A stretch of DNA of 64,000 nucleotides from Jannaschia sp. M317. Lineage in GTDB: Bacteria; Pseudomonadota; Alphaproteobacteria; Rhodobacterales; Rhodobacteraceae. The notes under the pieces are model-generated. The model was not told where the DNA came from. It worked only from the letters and a program-made list of their open reading frames with translations, and searched no databases. Positions 63,796 to 64,000 of this stretch are shown one piece after another. The translations under genes and the position numbers were made by a program. Location: assembly GCF_025141175.1 (NCBI RefSeq), contig NZ_CP081155.1:2819001-2883000 (forward strand). The letters are read 5' to 3'. The first letter of the stretch is position 1. Each line of letters begins with the position of its first letter.

Positions 63796-64000
63796 TTACA
63801 TCATGCCGCCCATGCCGCCCATGTCGGGCATGCCGCCACCGGCGCCAGCACCTTCCTTGGCAGGCTTGTCGGCAACCATGGCTTCGGTCGTGATCAGCAG
63901 ACCGGCGATGGAGGCTGCATCCTCCAGAGCGGTGCGGACAACCTTGGCCGGGTCGATGACGCCGAACTTGAACATGTCGCCATATTCTTCGGTCTGAGCG
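63796..64000 (-). CDS. groEL: 60 kDa chaperonin GroEL, C-terminal part (runs off right edge)
   Basis: The final 67 codons of groEL on the minus strand; the gene continues beyond position 64000. Translation contains [20 protein letters not shown] and [15 protein letters not shown], and ends in the methionine/glycine-rich tail (DMGGMGGMM). This tail projects into the folding cavity. Rest of the gene and groES are outside the window. Confidence 0.97.
   Translation of the reverse strand, partial: AQTEEYGDMFKFGVIDPAKVVRTALEDAASIAGLLITTEAMVADKPAKEGAGAGGGMPDMGGMGGMM

Overview
The window is a chromosomal segment of a GC-rich alphaproteobacterium, most likely of the order Rhodobacterales (Roseobacter group). 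The evidence is gene content and order: pcm-tolC-DUF2497 (PopZ-like), DUF6280, hom with glpX and recJ, acnA divergent from a ccmAB...CDG locus, yceD-rpmF-plsX-fabH-ihfA-MerR, and ornithine-lipid OlsB. No species can be named from the sequence alone.

Layout. 1-2.8 kb: 5' part of an AcoR-type sigma-54 activator, divergent from a periplasmic PQQ-type sugar dehydrogenase and a small cytochrome c. 3.4-14.3 kb: core genes (tRNA-Cys, pcm, tolC, popZ-like, DUF6280, efp, a TetR regulator, hom, an aldo/keto reductase, glpX, recJ), ending at tRNA-Glu. 14.3-28.1 kb: an integrated mobile element bounded by a perfect 22-bp direct repeat, one copy being the 3' end of tRNA-Glu. 28.5-33.3 kb: an H-NOX/diguanylate cyclase pair, a HAD phosphatase, DUF1223 and small envelope genes. 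33.4-40.1 kb: acnA and cytochrome c maturation. 40.4-47.8 kb: galE, a pilin-like protein, parE, a compositionally foreign AAA+ ATPase, a RAYT transposase with its REP palindromes, a metallopeptidase-like lipoprotein and DUF1194. 47.9-64 kb: ABC-F ATPase, olsB, msrB, cupin, bamE, the lipid/ribosome cluster, tRNA-Pro, dcd, an N-demethylase-like protein, an MscS channel, capsule export kpsT/kpsE, nhaA and the 3' end of groEL.

The most interesting part is the 13.8-kb element. One minus-strand series runs from a tyrosine integrase next to attR, through an AlpA-like HTH protein, a terminase-small-subunit-like protein and several overlapping small genes, to a 968-residue primase-polymerase/DUF927 helicase. 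Beyond that helicase, between convergent genes, lie eleven copies of a 7-bp repeat in both orientations that look like a replication origin. This is the anatomy of a P4-like or PICI-like phage satellite: integrase, regulator, replication module and terS-like gene, with no capsid or tail genes. Its cargo includes a 708-residue fusion of a GHKL (MORC/Hsp90-like) ATPase with a C-terminal PD-(D/E)XK-like nuclease, which I consider a candidate anti-phage or restriction-type system. It also carries a HEPN-like protein beside attL, a serine recombinase with a perfect inverted repeat upstream, and a 23-residue membrane peptide directly downstream of that recombinase.

Outside the element, the notable items are an H-NOX protein lacking the haem-ligating histidine and the Y-x-S-x-R motif yet coupled to an intact diguanylate cyclase, a foreign AAA+ gene translationally coupled to parE, and a RAYT gene surrounded by REP palindromes. 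All calls come from reading the sequence and translations; no database search was run.
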